A DNA stretch of 14,487 bases from JAGXQV01 sp041674485 (GTDB taxonomy: Bacteria; Pseudomonadota; Gammaproteobacteria; Burkholderiales; Sulfuricellaceae). Of this stretch, positions 1-7,093 are shown piece by piece (position 1 is the stretch's first letter; each line of letters opens with the position of its first letter). The DNA lies in the NCBI GenBank assembly GCA_041674485.1, contig JBAYVP010000108.1:1-14487 (forward strand), given 5' to 3'. Both the position numbers and the translations under genes were made by a program. Below the pieces are notes generated by a model that had not been told where the DNA came from, searched no databases, and saw nothing but the letters and a program-made list of their open reading frames with translations.

Positions 1-58
1 CGGTTTTTTCCGTGCCGGGAACAAATTTACCCTGCCGGTTGGGGTGAGGGCGTTGCAC

Positions 59-127
59 ATTGATAACCAAGATGTTTGGAACCACCCTATTACACATCCT
101 GGTAAGCGGTCAACGGAGGTTTCCAGA
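59..127 (+). repeat. Right-end remnant of the 274-bp MITE-like element (copy 1)
   Basis: This stretch aligns by eye with the right ~68 bases of the complete element at 10223-10496. Shared blocks include TGTTT-GAACCAC, TTACACATCCTGG and AAGCGGTCAACGGAGGTTT. The terminal repeat reads TCAACGGAGGTTTCCAGA (110-127) against the consensus TCAACGGAGGTTTCTAGG, so two bases have decayed. Sequence before about position 59 does not match the element, so either the left part is lost or it has diverged. The remnant lies directly upstream of trpF and is likely to be part of the 5' region of that operon. Confidence 0.75.
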
Positions 128-186
128 ATTATGCAGTGTTATCAGTATTTGCGCGCTGCTGTACTAGTGTAAAAGGAACAAACCAC

Positions 187-810
187 ATGACAGTGCGAAC
201 TAAAATTTGCGGCATCACCCGTGTTGCGGATGGCTTGGCCTGCGCGCGGCAGGGCGCGGATGCCATCGGGCTGGTGTTTTATGCGCCCAGTCCGCGCCAT
301 GTCGCCATCCCGCAGGCACTGGAGATTGCCCGCGCGCTACCGCCGTTCGTGACGACCGTCGCGCTGTTTGTTGACCCGCCCGTGGACGAGGTCGAAGCGG
401 TGCTGCATAGTGTGCGCCCCGATGTGCTCCAGTTTCACGGCGACGAGTCCGCTGAATTTTGCCGCCGGTTCGGCGTTCCCTATCTGAAAGCGGTTCGCGT
501 CCAAGCGGGGCTGAATTTGGTAGAATATGCAGGTCGTTACCGGGATGCGCAGGGGCTGTTGCTTGATGCCTACGTCGAAGGCCAGGCCGGCGGCACCGGT
601 CTGTGCTTCGACTGGGCGCTGATTCCGGCGGATTTGCCGCTGCCGGTGATCCTCTCCGGCGGGCTGGAGCCGGGCAATGTGGAAGCCGCCATCCGGCAGG
701 TGAAACCGTGGGCGGTGGATGTTTCGAGCGGCGTGGAAGCGCGCAAGGGAATCAAAGATACGACGAAAATCGCCGCATTCATGCAGGGAGTACGCAATGC
801 AACATTATGA
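187..810 (+). CDS. trpF: Phosphoribosylanthranilate isomerase
   Basis: TrpF converts N-(5'-phosphoribosyl)-anthranilate to the carboxyphenylamino-deoxyribulose phosphate (CdRP) in cytosolic tryptophan synthesis. The 207-residue protein is a full-length single-domain TIM barrel. It has the N-terminal KICGITR motif with the catalytic Cys, VALFVDP, LQFHGDE with the catalytic Asp region, LLDAYVEGQAGGTG, and the phosphate-binding ILSGGLEPGNV and AVDVSSGVE near the C-terminus. I chose the ATG at 187 because it puts MTVRTKICG at the family's usual start and has AAGGA about ten bases upstream. A GTG at 136 would add 17 residues that look nothing like the family. The 3' end overlaps trpB by 14 bases, which suggests translational coupling. 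No Trp-codon leader peptide or attenuator was seen upstream. Confidence 0.97.
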   Translation: MTVRTKICGITRVADGLACARQGADAIGLVFYAPSPRHVAIPQALEIARALPPFVTTVALFVDPPVDEVEAVLHSVRPDVLQFHGDESAEFCRRFGVPYLKAVRVQAGLNLVEYAGRYRDAQGLLLDAYVEGQAGGTGLCFDWALIPADLPLPVILSGGLEPGNVEAAIRQVKPWAVDVSSGVEARKGIKDTTKIAAFMQGVRNATL

Positions 811-1996
811 TTTGCCGGACCGTTACGGTCATTTCGGGATTTACGGCGGGATATTCGTCGCGGAAACGCTGATCGCGGCGCTGGAAGAATTGCGCGTCGC
901 CTACGAGGCTTGCCGCATTGACGCGGATTTCCAGGCCGAATTCGCCCGCGAACTGAAGCACTATGTCGGACGCCCCAGCCCGATTTACCATGCGAAGCGC
1001 TGGTCGGCGCATCTCGATGGCGCGCAGATTTACCTCAAGCGCGAAGACCTCAACCACACCGGCGCGCATAAGATCAACAACGGCATCGGCCAGGCGCTGC
1101 TCGCCCGGCGCATGGGCAAGAAGCGCATAATCGCCGAAACCGGCGCGGGCATGCATGGCGTCGCTTCCGCCACCGTGGCGGCGCGTTACGGGCTGGAGTG
1201 CGTGGTTTATATGGGCAGCGAGGACATCAAGCGCCAGGCGACCAACGTGTATCGCATGAAGCTGTTGGGCGCCACTGTGGTGCCGGTGGAATCCGGCTCG
1301 AAAACCCTCAAGGACGCGCTCAACGAAGCAATGCGCGATTGGGTGACCAATATCGAAAATACGTTTTACATCATCGGCACGGCGGCGGGGCCGCATCCCT
1401 ATCCGATGCTGGTGCGCGATTTCCAGGCGGTCATCGGCGCGGAAGCCAAGGTGCAAATGCCGGAAATGGTCGGACGCCAGCCGGACGCGGTGATTGCCTG
1501 CGTCGGCGGCGGCTCCAACGCCATCGGCCTGTTTTATCCTTATATCGAAGATAAGGATGTCCGGCTGATCGGCGTCGAAGCCGCCGGGCTTGGCCTTGAA
1601 ACCGGCAAACACGCCGCACCGCTGAATGCCGGCACGTCCGGCGTGCTGCACGGCGCGCGCCAATACCTGATGCAGGACGTTAACGGCCAGATCATCGAAA
1701 CTCACTCGATTTCCGCCGGACTGGATTACCCCGGCGTCGGCCCGGAACATTGCTGGCTCAAGGACAGCGGACGCGCCGAATATGTCGCAGTGACCGACAG
1801 CGAAGCCCTGCACGCGTTTCACGACCTGTGCCATTTCGAAGGCATTATCCCGGCGCTGGAATCCAGCCACGCGCTTGCCTACGCCGCCAAACTGGCCCCC
1901 ACGCTACCGCGCGACCAAGTGTTGCTGGTCAACCTGTCCGGGCGTGGCGACAAGGATATGGCGACGGTGGCGGAGTTGTCGGGGATCAAATTTTAG
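797..1996 (+). CDS. trpB: Tryptophan synthase beta chain
   Basis: TrpB is the PLP-dependent subunit that joins indole and serine to make tryptophan, working in an alpha2-beta2 complex with TrpA. The 399-residue length is normal. Visible landmarks are GHFGIYGGIFVAETL at the N-terminus, the PLP Lys92 in HTGAHKINN (E. coli Lys87), the GGGSNAIG phosphate loop, and GIIPALESSHA and LSGRGDKD at the C-terminus. The start at 797 has AGGGAG six bases upstream, and the next residues match the family. The substrate-carboxylate loop reads ETGAGMHGVA. Met119 stands where E. coli has Gln114 and nearly all family members have Gln. All other landmark residues I checked are present, so the gene looks intact. 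trpA is not directly adjacent, because two foreign-looking genes intervene. Confidence 0.97.
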   Translation: MQHYDLPDRYGHFGIYGGIFVAETLIAALEELRVAYEACRIDADFQAEFARELKHYVGRPSPIYHAKRWSAHLDGAQIYLKREDLNHTGAHKINNGIGQALLARRMGKKRIIAETGAGMHGVASATVAARYGLECVVYMGSEDIKRQATNVYRMKLLGATVVPVESGSKTLKDALNEAMRDWVTNIENTFYIIGTAAGPHPYPMLVRDFQAVIGAEAKVQMPEMVGRQPDAVIACVGGGSNAIGLFYPYIEDKDVRLIGVEAAGLGLETGKHAAPLNAGTSGVLHGARQYLMQDVNGQIIETHSISAGLDYPGVGPEHCWLKDSGRAEYVAVTDSEALHAFHDLCHFEGIIPALESSHALAYAAKLAPTLPRDQVLLVNLSGRGDKDMATVAELSGIKF

Positions 1997-2055
1997 CAAT
2001 GGGGAAATACGAGAAGCTTCTGCCTTGTCCTGAAGCACCGGCTAGCAAGAGAGGA

Positions 2056-2268
2056 ATGATGGGACGTTACGAAATCATTATGTATTGGGAAGCAGAAGAC
2101 GCACTGTTCGTTGCCGAGATACCAGAGCTTCCTGGTTGCATGGCGCATGGAGACACGCAGGAGTCAGCATTGGCGAACGTGAAAGATGCCATGGGACTAT
2201 GGCTGGATACGGCGCGTGAGTATGGCGATCCTATTCCTGAGCCGCGTGGGTGCTTGATGTACGCATAA
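2056..2268 (+). CDS. Orphan HicB-like antitoxin-family protein
   Basis: This is a small protein of 70 residues from ATG 2056 (69 from ATG 2059). It has the signature of single-domain HicB-like antitoxins: RYEIIMYWEAEDALFVAEIP, then ELPGCMAHGDT, ESALANVKDAM, and IPEPRG-LMYA at the end. In this family the fold normally binds and neutralises a HicA mRNA interferase, often with DNA binding as well. No HicA-like gene lies next to it, and I see no separate DNA-binding domain, so its role here is unknown. I prefer 2056/2059 because AGAGGA lies just upstream and the family begins at this point. An ATG at 1999, three bases after the trpB stop, is also in frame and would add 19 residues. It ends four bases before the Mrr gene, so the two are probably co-translated. 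Confidence 0.85.
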   Translation: MMGRYEIIMYWEAEDALFVAEIPELPGCMAHGDTQESALANVKDAMGLWLDTAREYGDPIPEPRGCLMYA

Positions 2269-2272
2269 CGAC

Positions 2273-3181
2273 ATGGCCATTCCTGATTTCCAAAGCATTT
2301 TCCTACCGCTGTTGAAAGCTTGTGCTAATGGCAAGGAACATACCAAGCAGGAATTGATGCCTATGCTGGCAACACAGTTCGGGCTGACTGACTCCGAGCT
2401 TGAAATCAAACTTCCCAGTGGTAAGCAAGGCAAGTTTGATAATCGTGTTGGTTGGGCAATAAGTTTTCTCAAACAGGCGGGACTACTCGACAACCCGAGA
2501 CGGGGAATTTCCAAAATCACGGCGCGCGGTATACAAGTTTTAAATGAAAACCCTCAGCCACTGAATGTTAAATATCTCAAGCGGTTTCCAGAATTTGTGG
2601 TTTTTCACGCAGGCAAACCGAAGGATGAGAGCAAACTTGTTGAATTGGCTTCGGCGAATTCAGAAACCCCGGACGAACTCATTGCCGGCGGCTACAAGCA
2701 ATTGCGCGAGGCGCTCGCGGTTGAATTATTGGATAGAATCAAAACCGTTAGCCCATCACGTTTTGAGGAATTAGTCGTCGAGTTGTTGCTGAAAATGGGC
2801 TACGGCGGCACGCAGGAAGATGCCGGGCAAGTGGTCGGTAAAAGTGGCGATGGCGGTATTGATGGTATTATCAACCAAGATCGGCTTGGGCTGGATGTGA
2901 TTTATATTCAGGCCAAGCGTTGGGAAACTGATGTGGGGCGCCCCGAAATCCAGAAATTTGTCGGCGCACTCGCTGGAAATAAGGCCGGCAAAGGCGTTTT
3001 TATCACCAGCTCCGGTTTCACAAAAGAAGCAAAAGGCTACGCATCACAGGTGAATCATAGAGTTATCCTGATCGACGGCCCCATGCTGGCAGAGCTAATG
3101 ATGGACTATGATCTGGGCGTTTCCACCAAGGATGTCTACACGGTGAAGCGATTGGACAGCGATTATTTTGAAGAAGACTGA
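2273..3181 (+). CDS. mrr: Mrr-type restriction endonuclease (type IV-like)
   Basis: This is a 302-residue protein, close to the roughly 304 residues of E. coli Mrr. Residues 1-90 look like the winged-helix Mrr N-terminal domain (IPDFQSIFLPLLK at the start, KFDNRVGWAISFLKQAGLL, GISKITARG). From about 155 on is the PD-(D/E)xK-like catalytic domain: FEELVVELLLKMGYGG, SGDGGIDGII with Asp197, and IYIQAKRW with Gln213 and Lys215. It ends with the family's GVFITSSGFTKEA and LIDGPMLAELM. Mrr enzymes cut modified DNA and can cause DNA damage under stress. All catalytic positions are present, so it looks active. By count, 2281-2340 is 43% GC against 60% for trpA 3241-3300, which is consistent with transfer. 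It has no clear Shine-Dalgarno sequence and probably depends on translation of the gene before it. Symbol by family resemblance. Confidence 0.92.
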   Translation: MAIPDFQSIFLPLLKACANGKEHTKQELMPMLATQFGLTDSELEIKLPSGKQGKFDNRVGWAISFLKQAGLLDNPRRGISKITARGIQVLNENPQPLNVKYLKRFPEFVVFHAGKPKDESKLVELASANSETPDELIAGGYKQLREALAVELLDRIKTVSPSRFEELVVELLLKMGYGGTQEDAGQVVGKSGDGGIDGIINQDRLGLDVIYIQAKRWETDVGRPEIQKFVGALAGNKAGKGVFITSSGFTKEAKGYASQVNHRVILIDGPMLAELMMDYDLGVSTKDVYTVKRLDSDYFEED

Positions 3182-3186
3182 CTACT

Positions 3187-4053
3187 ATGAGCCGCATCGG
3201 ATTAACCTTTACCACACTCAAAGCGCAGGGCAAAAAAGCCCTGATCCCCTTCATTACTGCCGGCGATCCGGCGCCGCAACATACCGTCAAGCTGATGCAC
3301 AAGCTGGTCGAGGCGGGGGCCGACATCATCGAGCTTGGCGTGCCGTTTTCCGACCCGATGGCGGATGGGCCGACCATACAGCGCGCTTCCGAACGGGCGC
3401 TGAAACATGGCGTGGGATTGCGCGACGTGCTGGCGATGGTGGCCGAATTTCGCAAGCGCGACCCTGCTACGCCGGTGGTGCTGATGGGCTATGCCAACCC
3501 TATCGAGGCGATGGAGCACGAGGCTTTTGCCGTTGCGGCGGAGCACGCCGGGGTGGACGGCGTGTTGACGGTGGACTACCCGCCGGAAGAAAGCGTGGAT
3601 TGGGCGGCATGTCTGGAGCGGCATGGCATAGACCCGATATTCCTGTTGTCGCCGACCACGCCACAGGCGCGTATTGAGCAAGTTGCAACGCTCGCGCGCG
3701 GTTTTATTTACTACGTATCGCTCAAGGGCGTAACCGGCGCGGCCACTCTCGATTTGAACGAAGTCGCCGCAAAAATCCCGCAAATTCGCGCAGTCGCCAA
3801 TTTGCCGGTAGGCGTCGGCTTCGGCATCCGCGATAATGACACTGCGCGGCGGATGGCGCAAATCGCCGATGCGGTGGTGATCGGCAGCCGCATCGTGCAG
3901 GAAGTCGAAAATTCCACCGTGAAACTGCTGCCCGCCAATATTTACAATCTGGTCAAGGGGTTCCGCGTAGCAATCGACCAGGGGACAGAGGACAGAGGAC
4001 AGAAGACAGACTTTAAGGAAGTTCCTCAGTCCTCAGAAAAGGATAACTCATGA
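3187..4053 (+). CDS. trpA: Tryptophan synthase alpha chain with an unusual C-terminal tail
   Basis: TrpA cleaves indole-3-glycerol phosphate and passes indole through a tunnel to TrpB. The N-terminus SRIGLTFTTLKAQGKKALIPFITAGDP is typical. The two catalytic acids are at the same positions as in E. coli: Glu49 in IELGVPFSDP and Asp60 in MADGPTIQ. Phosphate-binding GVGFGIRD and VVIGSRIV are present. The family's normal end falls near residue 265 (FRVAIDQ). Residues 266-288 are encoded by simple repeats (GGACAGA heptamers, then CCTCAG units) and are unlikely to be part of the barrel. The gene starts six bases after the Mrr stop with only a weak GAAGAAG purine run upstream. Its TGA stop overlaps the accD ATG (ATGA). 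Confidence 0.95.
   Translation: MSRIGLTFTTLKAQGKKALIPFITAGDPAPQHTVKLMHKLVEAGADIIELGVPFSDPMADGPTIQRASERALKHGVGLRDVLAMVAEFRKRDPATPVVLMGYANPIEAMEHEAFAVAAEHAGVDGVLTVDYPPEESVDWAACLERHGIDPIFLLSPTTPQARIEQVATLARGFIYYVSLKGVTGAATLDLNEVAAKIPQIRAVANLPVGVGFGIRDNDTARRMAQIADAVVIGSRIVQEVENSTVKLLPANIYNLVKGFRVAIDQGTEDRGQKTDFKEVPQSSEKDNS
3983..4036 (+). repeat. Simple-sequence repeat forming the trpA 3' end
   Basis: Four 7-base units follow each other at 3983-4010 (GGACAGA three times, then AGACAGA). A short AT-rich link follows, then CCTCAGTCCTCAG at 4024-4036. The reverse complement of the second part, CTGAGGACTGAGG, is of the same style as the CTGAGTGCTGAG repeat after accD. The frame stays open through the repeat and runs into the accD ribosome-binding site AAGGA (about 4038-4042). 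Confidence 0.75.
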
Positions 4054-4919
4054 GTTGGTTCCAGAAACTGCTGCCTCCAAAAATCCAGCGCAAGGCCGAA
4101 GGCGCCAAGAAAACCATGCCGGAAGGCTTGTGGAGCAAATGTCCGTCGTGCGAGGCGGTGCTCTATCGTTCCGATCTGGAAAAAAACATGGAAGTGTGCC
4201 CCAAGTGCAACCACCACAACCGCCTGTCGGCGCGGGCGCGGCTTAACATGCTGCTCGATCAGGAAGGGCGTTTCGAGATCGGCGCCGAAGTGATGCCGAT
4301 AGACAGCCTGAAATTCAAAGACAGCAGGCGTTATTCCGAGCGTATCGTGGAAGCCCAGCGCGAAACCGGGGAAACCGATGCGCTGGTGGTGATGCAGGGC
4401 AGCCTCAAGACGCTGCCGTTGGTGGCGGCGGCGTTCGAATTCAAGTTCATGGGCGGATCGATGGGATCGGTAGTGGGCGAACGCTTCGTGCGCGGCGCGC
4501 AATTGGCGGTGGAGCAACATGCGCCGTTCGTGTGCTTTTCCTCCAGCGGCGGCGCGCGTATGCAGGAAGGGCTATCCTCGCTGATGCAAATGGCCAAGAC
4601 CAGCGCGGTGCTGACCAAGCTTGCACAAGCGCGCCTGCCGTTCGTCTCGGTGCTGACCGACCCGACCATGGGGGGAGTGTCCGCCAGCTTTGCGATGCTT
4701 GGCGATGTGATCATCGCCGAACCGAATGCGCTGATTGGCTTCGCCGGGCCGCGCGTGATCGAACAGACGGTGCGCGAAACCCTGCCGGAAGGCTTCCAGC
4801 GCGCCGAATTCCTGCTCCAGCACGGCGCGATAGACATGATCGTGGACCGTCGCCAACTGCGCGACCGGCTCGCCAACCTGTTTACCCTGATGATGTGCCA
4901 GCCGGCATTGCAGGCTTGA
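4050..4919 (+). CDS. accD: Acetyl-CoA carboxylase carboxyltransferase subunit beta
   Basis: AccD is the beta half of the carboxyltransferase that moves carboxyl from biotin to acetyl-CoA to make malonyl-CoA, the first step of fatty acid synthesis. The 289-residue length is normal. The N-terminal zinc ribbon is complete, with Cys31 and Cys34 in CPSC and Cys50 and Cys53 in CPKC. The crotonase-type core follows with AAFEFKFMGGSMGSVVGE, FSSSGGARMQEG, LTDPTMGGVSASFA and GFAGPRVIEQTVRETLPEGFQ. The start overlaps the trpA stop in ATGA and has AAGGA six bases upstream, so translation is probably coupled. The partner accA is not in the window. The downstream folC reading frame is in the same frame and is separated only by the accD TGA. 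Confidence 0.97.
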   Translation: MSWFQKLLPPKIQRKAEGAKKTMPEGLWSKCPSCEAVLYRSDLEKNMEVCPKCNHHNRLSARARLNMLLDQEGRFEIGAEVMPIDSLKFKDSRRYSERIVEAQRETGETDALVVMQGSLKTLPLVAAAFEFKFMGGSMGSVVGERFVRGAQLAVEQHAPFVCFSSSGGARMQEGLSSLMQMAKTSAVLTKLAQARLPFVSVLTDPTMGGVSASFAMLGDVIIAEPNALIGFAGPRVIEQTVRETLPEGFQRAEFLLQHGAIDMIVDRRQLRDRLANLFTLMMCQPALQA

Positions 4920-4922
4920 TCC

Positions 4923-5051
4923 CTGAGTGCTGAGCGGAAAGTGCCGAGTCCTGAGTTGGATGTCCTGAGTGTCGTTGAAAATTCCGAGTTGTCAGCGGGT
5001 TGCTTTGCTATGCCCCCGACTCCCAGCACTCAGCACTCAGAACTCAGCACT
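4923..5051 (+). repeat. CTGAG/CTCAG simple-sequence inverted repeat between accD and folC
   Basis: The left part carries CTGAGTGCTGAG (4923-4934) and further CCGAGTCCTGAG and CCTGAGTG units. The right part carries CCCAGCACTCAGCACTCAGAACTCAGCACT (units within 5023-5051). CTGAGTGCTGAG and CTCAGCACTCAG (5029-5040) are exact reverse complements, so the stretch can fold into a long imperfect hairpin. It fills the gap between accD and folC and forms the first codons of folC. Repeats of this style are, from memory, scattered through many environmental proteobacterial genomes. Confidence 0.75.
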
Positions 5052-6296
5052 TGGTTACACCACCTCGAAAGCCTGCATCCGAAAACCATAGAACTCGGCC
5101 TTGAGCGCGTGGTTGCAGTCAGGCGGCGGTTGCAGCTTCATGCCGCATTTTCCATCGTCACCATCGGCGGCACCAACGGCAAGGGTTCCACATGCGCAAT
5201 GCTGGAAAGCATGTTGCGCGCAGCCGGTTACCGCGTCGGTTTATACACCTCCCCCCATCTGCTGCACTACAACGAGCGGGTGCGGCTGGACGGCGCGCAG
5301 GCAAGCGATGCGGCGTTGTGCGCGGCATTTGCCGCCGTCGAGGCGGGGCGGGGCGACATTCCGTTGACCTATTTCGAATTTGGCACTCTAGCTGCGCTGT
5401 GGCTGTTCGAGCGGGAAAAAATCGATGTGGCGATTCTTGAGGTCGGTTTGGGTGGGCGGCTGGACGCGGTGAATGCTTTCGACGCCGATTGTGCGATAGT
5501 TACCAGCGTCGCCATCGACCACATCGATTATCTGGGCGAGACGCGCGCGGCCATAGGCCATGAGAAGGCGGGAATATTCCGCTCCGACAGGCCGGCGATT
5601 TGTGCGGAAGCGGATGCGCCGCAAAGTGTGGCGCACCATGCCGCTCAGGTCGGCGCCCGGTTTCTGCAAATCGGTCGGGACTTCGGCTTTGATGCAGAAC
5701 AGGAACAGTGGCGTTTCTGGAGCGGGAATCAGCACTACGATGCGTTGCCCTATCCGGCGTTACGCGGCGCCTATCAGTTGAATAACGCAGCCGCCGCGCT
5801 GGCGGCGCTGGAGCAATTGAAACAGCGCCTGCCGGTGACGCGCAACGAAATCCGGCGCGGTCTGCTGGAAGTGTCTTTGCCGGGGCGCTTCCAGGTGTTG
5901 CCGGGCAAGCCGCAAGTGGTGCTCGACGTGGCGCATAACCCCCACGCGGCGGCGGCGCTGGCCGGCAATCTCGCGGCCATGCCGCCCGCCGGCAGGACGA
6001 TAGCGGTGTTTGCGATGCTGCGCGACAAGGATATTGCCGGCGTAGTACAAGCGTTAAGTGCAACGATAGACCTATGGTTGGTGGCGGGAATCGACCAGCC
6101 GCGCGGCGCGGGAAGCGGGGAATTGCTGGCGGTGTTGCGCGGCCAAGGCTTGGCGGCGCGCGCGCTGCCGTTCGCGGATGTGGTCGCGGCTTACCGTCAC
6201 GCCTGTAACATGGCAGGCGATGATGATAGAATAGCCGCCTTCGGATCATTTTATACGGTAGCGGACGTTCTGAGAGAAAGACGCATAGAGTTTTGA
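5010..6296 (+). CDS. folC: Dihydrofolate synthase / folylpolyglutamate synthase
   Basis: FolC adds glutamate to dihydropteroate and to folates, using ATP, and belongs to the Mur ligase family. Seen from the start used here are the P-loop GGTNGKGST (residues 53-61), YTSPHLLHYNERVRL, YFEFGTLAALWLF, ILEVGLGGRLDAVNA, VAIDHIDYLG, GHEKAGIF, and LDVAHNPHAAAAL opening the C-terminal domain. Family resemblance begins at WLHHLESLHPKTIELGLERV. Everything before it is repeat-encoded (PPTPSTQHSELST). The start is therefore uncertain. ATG 5010 is the only ATG in frame near the conserved part; GTG 4941 would add 23 residues. Neither has a good ribosome-binding site. The frame is open right back to the accD stop, which hints at coupling or readthrough from accD. 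Confidence 0.93.
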   Translation: MPPTPSTQHSELSTWLHHLESLHPKTIELGLERVVAVRRRLQLHAAFSIVTIGGTNGKGSTCAMLESMLRAAGYRVGLYTSPHLLHYNERVRLDGAQASDAALCAAFAAVEAGRGDIPLTYFEFGTLAALWLFEREKIDVAILEVGLGGRLDAVNAFDADCAIVTSVAIDHIDYLGETRAAIGHEKAGIFRSDRPAICAEADAPQSVAHHAAQVGARFLQIGRDFGFDAEQEQWRFWSGNQHYDALPYPALRGAYQLNNAAAALAALEQLKQRLPVTRNEIRRGLLEVSLPGRFQVLPGKPQVVLDVAHNPHAAAALAGNLAAMPPAGRTIAVFAMLRDKDIAGVVQALSATIDLWLVAGIDQPRGAGSGELLAVLRGQGLAARALPFADVVAAYRHACNMAGDDDRIAAFGSFYTVADVLRERRIEF

Positions 6297-6392
6297 ATTC
6301 GAATGTTTCGTGGATGTCGCCGCGCACGGCGCATGACATAACCCGACAGACCGAACGAAAACTGCGTTTAATCAGCCCAAACCCGGCACACC

Positions 6393-7070
6393 ATGGCAAA
6401 ACCAACCATGACCAACGAGGAACTTCAGCTCAAGCAGCGCGCCAGGCGCAGGCTGATTGGGGCGGTGACGCTGGTGACCGGCCTGGTGGTGTTCCTCCCG
6501 ATGGTGTTGGACAACGAACCCAAGCCGGTGGCGGAAGACATCGCCATCAACATCCCCTCGCAGGACGGCAGTGCCGTCAAAGGCGGCGCCGTTGCTCCCG
6601 CGAAATCTCCGGCAGCGGAAAATGCCGCACCTAAAAATAGTGTTGCGCCTCATGCGCAGCCTTCCGCAGCGGTGACGAAAACCGAGCCGCCCCCCGCCAA
6701 ACCGGCGGCGCCGCCGATCCAGCCTTTGACTGTGTCGGCGAGCGGGCAAACGTCTAAACCCGCCCAACCCAGCCCGCCCGAGCAGACCAAGGCGGAACCG
6801 CCCAAGCCTGCGCTGTCCAAGCCCACAGAGGCCGTCGCGGCGCAAGGTTTCGTGGTGCGGCTGGGCGCCTTTTCCAAACCGGAAAACGCCAAGCAGCTGA
6901 AGACAAAAGTGACCATGATGGGCATACGCAATTACGCGGAAACCGCGAAAACCGATGCCGGCGAAAAAACGCTTGTGCGCGCCGGCCCTTTTGCCACGCG
7001 GCGGGAGGCGGAAATAGTGCGCGACCGCCTCAAGGCGGTGGATGTGGACGGCGACGTGGTGAGCAAATAG
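6393..7070 (+). CDS. SPOR-domain inner-membrane protein (DedD-like)
   Basis: The 225-residue protein has a short basic cytoplasmic start rich in Lys and Arg, then one membrane segment at about residues 21-40 (LIGAVTLVTGLVVFLPMVL). A long periplasmic linker rich in Pro, Ala and Lys follows. The C-terminal SPOR domain spans about 150-225, from FVVRLGAFSKPENAKQL to LVRAGPFATRREAE. SPOR domains bind denuded septal peptidoglycan, so a role in cell division is likely. Position between folC and cvpA matches dedD in related operons. The start at 6393 has no clear Shine-Dalgarno; ATG 6408 is also possible and would remove five residues. The 96 bases between folC and this gene show nothing I can name. 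Confidence 0.9.
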   Translation: MAKPTMTNEELQLKQRARRRLIGAVTLVTGLVVFLPMVLDNEPKPVAEDIAINIPSQDGSAVKGGAVAPAKSPAAENAAPKNSVAPHAQPSAAVTKTEPPPAKPAAPPIQPLTVSASGQTSKPAQPSPPEQTKAEPPKPALSKPTEAVAAQGFVVRLGAFSKPENAKQLKTKVTMMGIRNYAETAKTDAGEKTLVRAGPFATRREAEIVRDRLKAVDVDGDVVSK

Positions 7071-7093
7071 ACGTTGAGCCTCCGGCCTAAAGA

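Noticed and set aside
131..172. 13-codon frame before trpF as a trp leader peptide
   Set aside because: It has no Trp codons, and I see no pair of competing hairpins or a T-run terminator.
136..186. Longer trpF from GTG 136
   Set aside because: The added residues do not resemble the family. ATG 187 has a ribosome-binding site and gives the usual N-terminus.
779..1870. Long antisense open frame across trpB
   Set aside because: It is a shadow of a GC-rich gene; composition is atypical for a protein and trpB is certain on the other strand.
1750..2055. Longer HicB-like protein beginning inside trpB
   Set aside because: The upstream part is a shadow frame of trpB; family similarity begins only at about 2059.
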